This document shows, in pieces, positions 25,067 through 32,458 of a DNA stretch of 64,000 nt. Under the pieces are notes generated by a model, which was not told where the DNA came from, ran no database searches, and was given only the letters and a program-made list of their open reading frames with translations. The translations under genes were made by a program, and so were the position numbers. Origin of the DNA: Microbacterium oxydans (GTDB lineage: Bacteria > Actinomycetota > Actinomycetes > Actinomycetales > Microbacteriaceae); contig NZ_FMIR01000011.1 of assembly GCF_900095745.1 (NCBI RefSeq), positions 1 to 64,000 on the forward strand, given 5' to 3'. Within the stretch, counting starts at the first letter, position 1; the number at the start of each line of letters is the position of its first letter.

Positions 25067-25831
25067 TCAGTGCTTGCCGTCGCCGTCCAGGTCGGGCGCG
25101 CGGTCGAACACGTCGGCGTCGAGAACGAGTTCCTGCGCCTCTTCGGCATCGGTCACGACGTCTTCACCGGCGGCCGCGGCCTTCTTCGCCTTGTGGCGCT
25201 CGGAGAAGTAGTGCCAGAGGGTCACCAGCGCGGTGCCGCCGACCGCGATCAGCAGGATCACGTCAATGTACTCGACGACGAGATTGCGCACCCACGGGAT
25301 GTACGCGATCAGGTAGCCGACCATCGTGAGGCCGAAGCCCCAGATCATGGCGCCGATGAAGTTGTACAGCGAGTATCGACGCCACGGCATGTGTCCGACG
25401 CCCGCTGCGACCGGGGCGAAGGTGCGCACGATCGGGACGAAGCGCGCCAGGATGACCGTGAGACCGCCGAAGCGCTCGAAGAACGCGTTCGTGCGCTCGA
25501 CGTTCTTCTTACTGAAGAGGCCCGACTCCTTGCGCTCGAAGATCGCTGGGCCGCCCTTGTGGCCGATCAGATAGCCGACTTCGCCGCCGATGAACGCCGA
25601 GAGGGCGATCAGGAGCGAGACGACCCAGATGTTCACGCCGAACACGTTGCTGGTGTGCGTGAGCAGGCCCGCGATGATGAGCAGCGTGTCGCCGGGAAGC
25701 AGGAACCCGACCAGCAGACCCGTCTCGGCGAAGATGATGAAGCACACGACGAGAAGTGCCCACGGCCCGGCCGCGCCGATGATCGTCTGGGGGTCGAGCC
25801 AGGGGATGAGGGCGGTCGGCGCGTGCAGCAT
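25067..25831 (-). CDS. DedA-family (SNARE-associated, VTT domain) membrane protein
   Basis: A 254-residue inner-membrane protein. Motifs are FAETGLLVGFLLPGDTLLI, the conserved GxxxGYxxG helix (GGEVGYLIGHKGG), and the signature FARF-type segment LARFVPIVRTFAPVAAGVG. DedA proteins act as phospholipid or undecaprenyl-phosphate scramblases/translocases and need proton motive force. The acidic C-terminal tail is cytoplasmic. The frame is open into the tRNA gene upstream, so the true start is ATG 25831 or GTG 25843; neither has a clear Shine-Dalgarno. It ends 33 nt from the ku stop, convergent. Confidence 0.9.
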   Translation of the reverse strand: MLHAPTALIPWLDPQTIIGAAGPWALLVVCFIIFAETGLLVGFLLPGDTLLIIAGLLTHTSNVFGVNIWVVSLLIALSAFIGGEVGYLIGHKGGPAIFERKESGLFSKKNVERTNAFFERFGGLTVILARFVPIVRTFAPVAAGVGHMPWRRYSLYNFIGAMIWGFGLTMVGYLIAYIPWVRNLVVEYIDVILLIAVGGTALVTLWHYFSERHKAKKAAAAGEDVVTDAEEAQELVLDADVFDRAPDLDGDGKH

Positions 25832-25927
25832 GGTTTCGAGCACTGGGGGAGTCCCGTCGGTCGTGATTGGTCGGCGGTAGAACAGAGCGATGTCGTGGCG
25901 GCCTGAGATGGCTGCCGTCGTCTCTCG

Positions 25928-26009
25928 TGCGGAAGGTGGGACTTGAACCCACACGCCCTGGGGCACAGGAACCTAAATCCTGCGTGTCTGCCAATTCCAC
26001 CACTCCCGC
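25928..26009 (-). tRNA. tRNA-Leu (UAG anticodon)
   Basis: The 82-nt minus-strand sequence folds as a class II tRNA. The acceptor stem GCGGGAG pairs with CTTCCGC (one G-U). The D-loop has TGGCAGAC, and the anticodon stem CAGGA/TCCTG holds loop TTTAGGT, giving anticodon UAG (reads CUA and probably other CUN codons). A long variable arm and the T-loop GGTTCAAGTC follow. The discriminator is A, and CCA is not encoded. It lies just upstream of the DedA gene on the same strand. Confidence 0.95.
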
Positions 26010-26094
26010 GCGGTGGAATCAGTCTAGTGACCGCTGAAACGGCGTGTCTGGGGATCAGCCCGCAGTTCGCCCCCGCCGACCGACGGGCCGCGCG

Positions 26095-26310
26095 TCACGC
26101 TTGAGGAGTCGAGGGCGGGATGCCGGGCTCCGACGGGTTCGGCGCGAGAGGTTCTTCGGGGTTGGGGGCCAGAGGCTCCTGGGGGTTCGGCGCCAGCGGC
26201 TCTTGAGGGTTCGGGGCAAGTGGCTCTTCCGGGTTCGGGGCGAGCGGCTCATCGGGGAAGAGCGGAGAGGGCTCGTCGGGGTTAGACGGGGACGGGGTGG
26301 TGTCGGTCAT
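26095..26310 (-). CDS. Small proline-rich protein with octapeptide repeats
   Basis: A 71-residue protein: a Ser/Pro/Asp-rich N-terminus, five tandem copies of EPLAPNPx (residues 21-60), and a Pro-rich end. It has no signal peptide, transmembrane helix or cysteine. The ATG at 26310 has an AAAGGAC Shine-Dalgarno, and the periodicity is in frame, so I believe it is translated. The composition suggests an extended polyproline-like, acidic chain. It lies between tRNA-Leu and the divergent tad operon. I do not recognise a family; function unknown. Confidence 0.65.
   Translation of the reverse strand: MTDTTPSPSNPDEPSPLFPDEPLAPNPEEPLAPNPQEPLAPNPQEPLAPNPEEPLAPNPSEPGIPPSTPQA
26131..26250 (-). repeat. 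Five 24-bp tandem repeats
   Basis: Five in-frame 24-bp units encode EPLAPNP(E/Q/S). Units differ mainly at synonymous positions and at the last codon. Such an array is prone to copy-number change between strains. Confidence 0.85.
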
Positions 26311-26499
26311 GTCGGTGTCCTTTCGCTGAGATCACGGCTTGTTCCCGCGAGTTCAGCAGCGCGACGGCTCGGTGTCTGCTCCCTTGCGCAGCGGTGACGG
26401 ATGTGGTGGGGGTCGCGGTGAGGCGGCCCTCGCGCCGGTCCGCACGACGGCTGTGGATAACTTCGGACCCGCCTGGCGGATTGTTGCGAGGATGCCGGG

Positions 26500-27642
26500 G
26501 TGAGTCATCCTTCCACCCTCGTCGCCGAACGCGTGCGGATGCGTCTCCGATCCGAGGGGGTCGACCCCACCGTCGATCCGGACTCGGCCTGGCGGATCAC
26601 TCACGCGGAGGTACGTCGTCATGACGACCATGCCCTGGCGCGTGGAGAGGCCCTGATCGAGGATGAGGCGGCCTGCGTCCGCGAGGTGCTGGCATCCCTC
26701 AGTGGATTCGGGGCGCTGCAGCCCCTGCTGGACGATCCTGAAGTCGAGGAGATCTGGCTGAACGGCACCGGGCATGTGCACGTGGCTCGCGAAGGCGTGG
26801 CCGAACGAACTCCGTTGCGCCTCGGTGAGATCGCGGTGCGTGACCTCGTCGAGCGGATGCTGCAGTCGACCGGACGGCGCGTCGACATCAGCCAGCCGTT
26901 CGTCGACGCGTCGCTGCCGGACGGCTCGCGTCTGCACGTTGCCATCGCCGATGTCGTGCGCGGTTCGTGGGCTGTCAACATCCGCAAGTTCCTGCCGAAG
27001 TACCGGTCGCTCGAGGCGTTGACGCTTCAGGGCATGATGCCCGCCACCATCGCGGAGACCTTGAGGGGCGCGATGCACGACGGTCGCAGTGTGATCGTCT
27101 CCGGAGCGACGCATGCCGGCAAGACGACCGTCCTCGGGGCGCTGCTGGACTCGTGCGCCGGGTCGCAGCGCATCGTGACGGTCGAGGAGACGTTCGAGCT
27201 GGCTGTCGACGGTCCCGACCTCGTCGCGCTCCAGGGGCGTCAGGCCAGCCTGGAGGGCACCGGCGAGATCACCCTGCGCCGCCTGGTCAAGGAGGCATTG
27301 CGCATGCGACCCGATCGGTTGGTCGTCGGCGAGGTGCGCGATGCCGAGGCTCTCGATCTGGTGCTCGCACTCAACACCGGCGTTCCCGGCGCCTGTACCG
27401 TGCACGCGAACTCCGCCACGGAGGCGCTCGAGAAGCTGAGCATCCTGCCGTTGCTGGCCGGCCGCAACATCGATCGCGGATTCATCGCACCCGCGCTCGC
27501 GGGCTCGGTCGACCTCGTGGTGCACTGCGTGCGCGACCGCGCGGGGGAGCGGCGCGTGCAGGAGATCGTCGCCCCCACGGGCGCCGTCGAAGACGGACGC
27601 ATCCTCACCACCCGGATCTATCACGCCGAGGTCGCGTCGTGA
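26500..27642 (+). CDS. tadA: Tad pilus assembly ATPase (CpaF/TadA-like)
   Basis: A 380-residue secretion ATPase driving Flp pilus assembly. It has the N-terminal helical domain, the subdomain VEEIWLNGTGHVHVAREG, Walker A GATHAGKTTV (His in place of the usual Gly/Ser), the Asp box VTVEETFEL, and Walker B RLVVGEVRDAEA followed by the His box CTVHANSA. It starts at a GTG at 26500 and is the first gene of the operon; no tadZ/ssd gene precedes it in the gap 26311-26499, which I see as promoter region only. tadB overlaps its stop (GTGA). Confidence 0.93.
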   Translation: MSHPSTLVAERVRMRLRSEGVDPTVDPDSAWRITHAEVRRHDDHALARGEALIEDEAACVREVLASLSGFGALQPLLDDPEVEEIWLNGTGHVHVAREGVAERTPLRLGEIAVRDLVERMLQSTGRRVDISQPFVDASLPDGSRLHVAIADVVRGSWAVNIRKFLPKYRSLEALTLQGMMPATIAETLRGAMHDGRSVIVSGATHAGKTTVLGALLDSCAGSQRIVTVEETFELAVDGPDLVALQGRQASLEGTGEITLRRLVKEALRMRPDRLVVGEVRDAEALDLVLALNTGVPGACTVHANSATEALEKLSILPLLAGRNIDRGFIAPALAGSVDLVVHCVRDRAGERRVQEIVAPTGAVEDGRILTTRIYHAEVAS

Positions 27643-28496
27643 CGTTCCTCCTCGGGGCCGTTCTCGCGGCCGGAGTGCTCCTGTGCGCGTCGCCGTGGCT
27701 GTGGCCGCCGAGGCCGGACGCGATCCCGACGGCCCCCAGGTCGCGCCTGATCCGGCTGAACGCCGAGGCCGGGTTCGACAGTCTCTCGGCACGAGCGCTC
27801 ATCGCCGTGATCGTCGCCGCCGGGCTCATCGCCGCCTCCACGGTATGGCTGCTGACGGGGCTCCCCGTGCTGGTGCTGCTCGCCGCGTCAGCAGGAGCCA
27901 CGGCACCGATCATGTTCCTGCGGGGAAGGCGGCTGCGCCTGCGACGCCTGCGTCGGCAGCTCTGGCCCGATGTGTGCGACCTTCTGATCGCGTCGATCCG
28001 CGTCGGACTCTCCCTCCCCGATGCCGTGGCGAGCCTGGCCGAGTCCGCACCCACGATGCTGCGGCCTGCGTTCGGCGTGTTCGCCAGAGACCTGCAAGCG
28101 AGCGGTCGATTCGAGACGAGCCTCGATCGGCTGAAGTCGTCGTTGGCGGACCCGATCGGCGATCGCATCGTCGAGACCCTGCGGATGGCGCGTCAGGTCG
28201 GCGGCACCGAGCTGGTCGGGGTGCTCCGCGCGCTCTCCGCGTCCGTGCGGGCGGATGCCGCCCTGCGGGGAGAGGTCGAGGCGCGGCAGTCGTGGATTCG
28301 CGGCGCGGCCGTGCTCGGCGCGATCGCACCGTGGGTCATCCTCGCGCTGCTGGTCATGCGACCGGAAGGCGCCTCGGCGTATGGCACACCCGAAGGCGTG
28401 ATCGTGATCTGCGTCGGTGCGGGGGTCTCGATCATCGCCTTCCAGATCATGGTCCGGATCGGGCGGCTCCCGGAACCTCGGCGGTGGTTCGGGTGA
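27639..28496 (+). CDS. tadB: Tad pilus inner-membrane protein TadB
   Basis: A 285-residue T2SF-domain membrane protein. It has two hydrophobic segments near residues 1-85, then the cytoplasmic GspF-like helical domain (DVCDLLIASIRVGLSLPDAV, and GDRIVETLRMARQVGGTEL), and two C-terminal membrane helices. With TadC it forms the platform for the TadA ATPase. The GTG start at 27639 overlaps the tadA stop by 4 nt, and its own stop overlaps tadC the same way, so the three are coupled. Confidence 0.9.
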   Translation: MTFLLGAVLAAGVLLCASPWLWPPRPDAIPTAPRSRLIRLNAEAGFDSLSARALIAVIVAAGLIAASTVWLLTGLPVLVLLAASAGATAPIMFLRGRRLRLRRLRRQLWPDVCDLLIASIRVGLSLPDAVASLAESAPTMLRPAFGVFARDLQASGRFETSLDRLKSSLADPIGDRIVETLRMARQVGGTELVGVLRALSASVRADAALRGEVEARQSWIRGAAVLGAIAPWVILALLVMRPEGASAYGTPEGVIVICVGAGVSIIAFQIMVRIGRLPEPRRWFG

Positions 28497-29431
28497 GCGG
28501 GTTCTCTGCGCTCGCCTGTGCCGTGCTCGTCGGTGGGGGCTTCGCCACCGGGGTACTGAGCATCCTCTCCGGCCTCCCGCGCTGGAGGGCCGCTTCACTG
28601 ACCGTGCGGATCGGTCCCTACGTTCGAGACGTGGTTCCGGATGAGGACCTTCCGCGGGGGGTCCTCCCGCTCGCGGGCACCCTGCCCGCGAGCGCCCGAA
28701 CGTTGTGGGGCGGGCTGCGGGAAGCCTTCGAGCGCATGCTCGGAGGCGGAGAGTCACTTCGGCAGCGGCTCTCCCAGGCCGGTGTTTCGATGGAGCCGGC
28801 GACGTTTCGCGGTAGGCAGTTGGGCTGGGCGCTCGCCGGCATCGGTGCGGGCGCCGTCGTCTTGATCGTGCTCGCCCTCACCGGACGACTGTCCGTCCCC
28901 ACGGGTGTCATGCCATTGCTGTGCGGCGCGGCCGCCGCGGCCGCGTACGACCTGCAGCTGTCGGCGCGGGCCAAAGCGCGCCGTGCCCGCCTCACCGATG
29001 AGCTTCCGACGACTCTGGAGTTCCTGGCCCTGTGCCTTTCGGCCGGCGAGGGCTTCCTCGATGCCCTGCGCCGTGTGGCCGCTGTCGGCTCCGGCGAGCT
29101 GACCGGTGAGCTCCGCAGGGTCGTGCTCGCGGTCGGCACCGGGTCGCCGCTGTCCGATGCACTGACCGAGATGGCGAGACGCCTCGACCTGGCCGTGCTG
29201 TCGCGCGCCGTCGATCAGGTGATCGCCGCCCTCGAGCACGGTGCGCCACTCGCCGCGGTGTTGCATGCGCAGGCAGGAGACGCGCGGGAAGACGCGAAAC
29301 GCACGCTGATCGAGCAGGCGGGACGCAAGGAGATCCTGATGCTGCTGCCGCTCGTCTTCCTCATCCTCCCGTTGTCGGTGTTGTTCGCCGTCTACCCGGG
29401 ACTCTTCATCCTCCGACTCGGTATCGGCTGA
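28493..29431 (+). CDS. tadC: Tad pilus inner-membrane protein TadC
   Basis: A 312-residue T2SF-domain protein, second half of the pilus platform. It starts with a hydrophobic segment (LACAVLVGGGFATGVLSIL). Two central helices follow near residues 100-145, then the GspF-like domain DELPTTLEFLALCLSAGEGF, and finally a pair of helices (MLLPLVFLILPLSVLFAVYP). GTG 28493 overlaps the tadB stop (GTGA). The pilin gene follows after 20 nt. Confidence 0.9.
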   Translation: MSGFSALACAVLVGGGFATGVLSILSGLPRWRAASLTVRIGPYVRDVVPDEDLPRGVLPLAGTLPASARTLWGGLREAFERMLGGGESLRQRLSQAGVSMEPATFRGRQLGWALAGIGAGAVVLIVLALTGRLSVPTGVMPLLCGAAAAAAYDLQLSARAKARRARLTDELPTTLEFLALCLSAGEGFLDALRRVAAVGSGELTGELRRVVLAVGTGSPLSDALTEMARRLDLAVLSRAVDQVIAALEHGAPLAAVLHAQAGDAREDAKRTLIEQAGRKEILMLLPLVFLILPLSVLFAVYPGLFILRLGIG

Positions 29432-29451
29432 CCACCAACGAAAGGACCACC

Positions 29452-29664
29452 ATGACTGCACGAACCCGTGCCCGCCGGCTACTCCCGTGGAGCGGCACTG
29501 CGACCCGATTCCGTGCGTTCGCTGACGACGAAGCGGGCGACGTGCCGGGCTGGGTGCTCGTCACGTTGATGACTGCGGGATTGGTGGTGCTCATCTGGGC
29601 CGTCGCTGGTCCCGCGCTGACTTCACTGTTCGAGCAGGCGATCCAGCGGGTCTCGGGACTCTGA
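29452..29664 (+). CDS. Flp pilin-like small membrane protein
   Basis: A 70-residue protein with a basic 25-residue leader, the charged segment ADDEAGD, and one hydrophobic helix (WVLVTLMTAGLVVLIWAVAG). Its position between tadC and the tadE-like genes is that of the Flp pilin. However, the usual mature start with Glu at +5 and Tyr at +6 (G-xxxx-E-Y) is missing; the junction reads GDVPGWVL. It may be a divergent pilin subclass or an accessory subunit. The Shine-Dalgarno AAAGGA is strong, consistent with high expression of a structural subunit. No prepilin peptidase gene is in the window. Confidence 0.75.
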   Translation: MTARTRARRLLPWSGTATRFRAFADDEAGDVPGWVLVTLMTAGLVVLIWAVAGPALTSLFEQAIQRVSGL

Positions 29665-29665
29665 G

Positions 29666-30067
29666 ATGAACGGCCGACGTCGTTTGGCGGATGACCGCGG
29701 CTCCAGCCCGGTGGAGTTCGTGCTGGTGGGTACCCTCCTCACGGCGCTCACCCTCGCTGTGCTGCAGCTCGCGTTCGCGGTGTACGTACGCAACGTGGTG
29801 CACGACGCTGCCGTCGAAGGCGCGTATCACGCGGCCCTCGCCGATACGACTCCGGAAGAAGGCGTCGAACTCACCCGCGACGTGATCTCGCGTGCCGTCG
29901 GCGCGACCTATGCCGAGGACATCAGAGTCGGGGTCTCCGGCGCTCCACCGTACGAGACGGTCGATATTCGCGTCCGCACGACGTTTCCGCTGCTCGGACT
30001 GATCGGTCTTCCCCTTGCGATGGAGGTGGAGGCTCATGCACCCGCTGAGACTTTCGGGGAGAGATGA
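29666..30067 (+). CDS. tadE: TadE-like pseudopilin
   Basis: A 133-residue protein. DDRGSSPVEFVLVGTLLTAL is a TadE-type N-terminal signal: a basic leader, Gly, then E at position 5 followed by F before a single helix. The rest is a small extracytoplasmic domain. TadE and TadF are minor pseudopilins needed for Flp pilus formation. It starts 2 nt after the pilin stop, and its end overlaps the next tad gene by 32 nt. Confidence 0.85.
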   Translation: MNGRRRLADDRGSSPVEFVLVGTLLTALTLAVLQLAFAVYVRNVVHDAAVEGAYHAALADTTPEEGVELTRDVISRAVGATYAEDIRVGVSGAPPYETVDIRVRTTFPLLGLIGLPLAMEVEAHAPAETFGER

Positions 30068-30491
30068 CGAGGGATCGGCCGCTCTCGAGTTCATCACGGT
30101 CGGGGTGATCCTCCTGGTCCCGCTGATCTATCTCGTGATCGCTCTCGGTGCGATCCAGGAGCAGACCTTCGGAGCGGAAGCGGCAGCACGTCATATCGCC
30201 CGCGTGATCGCACGGGCGCCGGACGCAGAGACGGCGGCGGAGCGGAGCGATGCCGTGCTTGCGGGGATCGTCGGCGAGTACGGCCTCGATGAGGATGCGG
30301 TGGACCTGACTCTCGCCTGCATGCCGCGGTCCGTCGAGTGTCCGTCGGCCGGGGCGACGGTGGTCGTGACCGTCGCCACGCGCGTGCGGCTGCCCCTGGT
30401 GCCGGAGGTGCTCGGACTCGACCGGTCGACGGCCGTCCCGGTGCAGGCCGAAGCGGTGCAGAAGGTGTCGCGGCTGTGGGGTGCGCAATGA
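30036..30491 (+). CDS. Second TadE/TadF-like pseudopilin
   Basis: A 151-residue protein starting at ATG 30036, which has a GGAGGTGGAGG Shine-Dalgarno inside the preceding gene. The segment DDEGSAALEFITVGVILLVP is again a TadE-type processing site with Glu at +5, followed by one helix and a soluble domain with two cysteines (LACMPRSVECPS), likely a disulfide outside the cell. Its stop overlaps the next start as ATGA. Confidence 0.85.
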   Translation: MHPLRLSGRDDEGSAALEFITVGVILLVPLIYLVIALGAIQEQTFGAEAAARHIARVIARAPDAETAAERSDAVLAGIVGEYGLDEDAVDLTLACMPRSVECPSAGATVVVTVATRVRLPLVPEVLGLDRSTAVPVQAEAVQKVSRLWGAQ

Positions 30492-30946
30492 CGGGGCGAC
30501 GCAGGATGTCAGAGCAGATCCGAACAACGAGTGGCCCTGCGGAGGGGCAGGATGAGGGGAGCGTGCTGCTCCTCACCCTCGGCTACGTGCTGCTCGCGCT
30601 GGCCGTGATCTTCGCCTGCGTCTGCGCCACCGATCTCTACATCGCCCAGAAGCGGTTGGATGCCCTGGCCGATTCCGCTGCGCTCGCCGGAGCGGACGGC
30701 TTCACACTGGTCGTGCGCGACGGCAGCGTGCGGGCCGAGCTGACGGATGCCGGTGTCGCGGAACAGGCCGATGCTCTGGTGGCCGCACTGCCCGGGGAGG
30801 CATCGATCATCACGGCAGGAACGCCCGATGGCGTCACGGCGCGCGTCACCGTCGCCGCGGAGTGGGATCCGCCGTTGGTGTCGGTCTTCGTGCCCGACGG
30901 CGTCCCTCTCGGGTCGACGGCCACGAGCCGCACTGCTCTACGGTGA
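30488..30946 (+). CDS. TadG-like pilus-assembly protein
   Basis: A 152-residue protein. The N-terminal helix with DEGSVLLLTLGYVLLALAVI fits the putative Flp pilus-assembly TadE/G-like N-terminal domain, and CATDLYIAQKRLDALADSAA is the usual continuation. The C-terminal part is a short extracytoplasmic domain. ATG 30488 overlaps the previous stop; ATG 30506 is an alternative. The last 22 codons, and about 10 nt past the stop, recur in diverged form at 32309-32382. It is the last gene of the tad operon. Confidence 0.85.
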   Translation: MTGRRRMSEQIRTTSGPAEGQDEGSVLLLTLGYVLLALAVIFACVCATDLYIAQKRLDALADSAALAGADGFTLVVRDGSVRAELTDAGVAEQADALVAALPGEASIITAGTPDGVTARVTVAAEWDPPLVSVFVPDGVPLGSTATSRTALR

Positions 30947-31025
30947 TGGGATTCTCGGCTCCCGGGCGAGGCAGAGCCACGTGATGAGTCGACCTGGCCG
31001 TCGGAGAACGTTTGTAACCGTCTTA

Positions 31026-31046
31026 GTCAACAGCTCGTCAACAGCT
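31026..31046. repeat. Short direct repeat at the left edge of the accessory segment
   Basis: GTCAACAGCT occurs at 31026-31035 and again at 31037-31046, an 11-bp period. The second copy continues into TCAACAGCTAGTTGA, a small dyad spanning the stop codon of the minus-strand gene. It marks the junction between tad sequence and lower-GC DNA. No matching copy is seen at the right side. Confidence 0.4.
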
Positions 31047-32244
31047 AGTTGATTCCGATAAAGGATCCGATCAGGTGCGAGATTCGAAACGGCGGCGTCG
31101 CGTACAGCGCCACGACGATGGTGCCAGTGACGATGAAGCCCGCGGCGATCGCCGGATATGTCCCCTCCTTCTTTCGCCTCACAGCTCTGGCCAGTCCGCT
31201 CAGGGCAGCAAGAAGACCCATACCGATCACAGCCAGTGAGATTTGAGCCATGACCCCCACGCGATGCCGAAACGCGGGCCTTTCGATGACGGCCGTTATA
31301 TCTACGCGTTCACGATTGAAGGAACTTGTGCCCGATGCGGCGATGGGGATCATCTCGACGCCATCTCCGTATGCTGCGACGATCTCTTCGCCGCCCATGA
31401 CGTCTGCTGCAAGAACGACGTCCACACCGATCTTCGTCACGTCCTTGCCGCCGTTTGATGGAACGAGAGCAGTGCTTCCGACGAAGTAGGACTCAACCGA
31501 TCGTTGCCCGGCTTCCGCGAACATTTGAGGCATGGCCCCGTCGTAGCTGACCTGCATCACCTCGCGCGCGAGAGACTGTTGCGATACAAGCTTGGGTTCC
31601 CAGACGACCGCGTAAACTGCGTCCACCACAGCGACTCCATTGAGAGTCGAGTTGGGTTCCAGATCGAGGAGGAACTGGGTAAGTCCGGTTGACATCACGC
31701 CGGATTCGACGGCGGGATAGAGCTGTTGTGTATCGCTGGTTTGTGGGCACTCGAAGATGACGTCGAGGTCGTCTCGCGGTGCGCGAGCGTTCGCGGGCGC
31801 ATAGAGCGAAAGCGCGGTGAGCCCGTCGGGGGCATAGTCCCGAAGGGAAACGTACACGCACGCCAGCCAGAGGTCATCCCTCCCCGACACCGGTTGTACC
31901 CGGAGGCCGACCGGTGCTGCGCCGATGGGCGCCAGCCTTTCAGTCGGAGTCTCAACGCTGAGGCCGAACGAGAACATTTCGCTGACGCCCTCAGTAGCGC
32001 TCGCTTGTCTCGTATCGCGGGGGTCAATCGTCACAGAGCCCTGTTCCAACGCGTTGTACTCTCGCAGCCCTGTCACACCATCAGAGAGGAGGAGGAACAC
32101 TACAGCGGCCCATCCCACAATCGACAGCGTGTGGCGCACCCGCCCCCGTCGTTCACCGGTGGGAGGACGTCGAGGCGCATCGATACTCAGGAGCGCGAGG
32201 GCAATCGCCGGGATGAGGACGACCGCCGCGAGCAGCCACTCCAT
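31045..32244 (-). CDS. Unknown membrane protein with large extracytoplasmic domain
   Basis: A 399-residue protein I do not recognise. Two hydrophobic helices lie at residues 1-20 and 38-55. A soluble region of about 260 residues follows (contains CVYVSLRDYAPDGLTALSLY and VDAVYAVVWEPKLVS). Two more helices sit near 330-352 and 365-385, with a basic loop RRKKEG between them. Codon use is visibly less GC-rich than that of the neighbours (AAG/AAC with many A/T third positions), suggesting acquisition by transfer. It lies between the end of the tad operon and a decayed duplicate of that end. No neighbour suggests a role; topology is the only firm statement. Confidence 0.75.
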   Translation of the reverse strand: MEWLLAAVVLIPAIALALLSIDAPRRPPTGERRGRVRHTLSIVGWAAVVFLLLSDGVTGLREYNALEQGSVTIDPRDTRQASATEGVSEMFSFGLSVETPTERLAPIGAAPVGLRVQPVSGRDDLWLACVYVSLRDYAPDGLTALSLYAPANARAPRDDLDVIFECPQTSDTQQLYPAVESGVMSTGLTQFLLDLEPNSTLNGVAVVDAVYAVVWEPKLVSQQSLAREVMQVSYDGAMPQMFAEAGQRSVESYFVGSTALVPSNGGKDVTKIGVDVVLAADVMGGEEIVAAYGDGVEMIPIAASGTSSFNRERVDITAVIERPAFRHRVGVMAQISLAVIGMGLLAALSGLARAVRRKKEGTYPAIAAGFIVTGTIVVALYATPPFRISHLIGSFIGIN

Positions 32245-32308
32245 AACGTGCCTCCAGTGGTGCGCGGGGGAGCGTATCGACGATCCATACGTGTCGAGAA
32301 TACCCGTC

Positions 32309-32382
32309 GGTGTCCGTGTTCATGCCCGACGGCGTTCCACTGGAGTCGACCGCCACCAGCCGCACGGCGCTGCGTGATGGGA
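32309..32382 (+). pseudogene. Decayed duplicate of the 3' end of the TadG-like gene
   Basis: This stretch encodes SVFMPDGVPLESTATSRTAL, almost identical to the C-terminus of the TadG-like protein (SVFVPDGVPLGSTATSRTAL). Nucleotides align for about 74 positions with scattered, mostly synonymous changes. One fewer G than the intact copy shifts TGA out of frame, so reading continues. No start or upstream homology remains. It is a relic of a second tadG-like gene or of a partial duplication split by the gene at 31045-32244. Confidence 0.75.
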
Positions 32383-32458
32383 CCCCCGGGCTCGCAGATC
32401 TAGACGACCACGCCGGAGCATTCGTTCGTTCGGAGTCCCGGCTCACGGCGACGTCCGT

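Noticed and set aside
22613..25906. 1097-codon plus-strand open frame
   Set aside because: It runs antisense through ligD and in another frame across ku and the DedA gene; composition is that of a GC-rich shadow frame with no domain.
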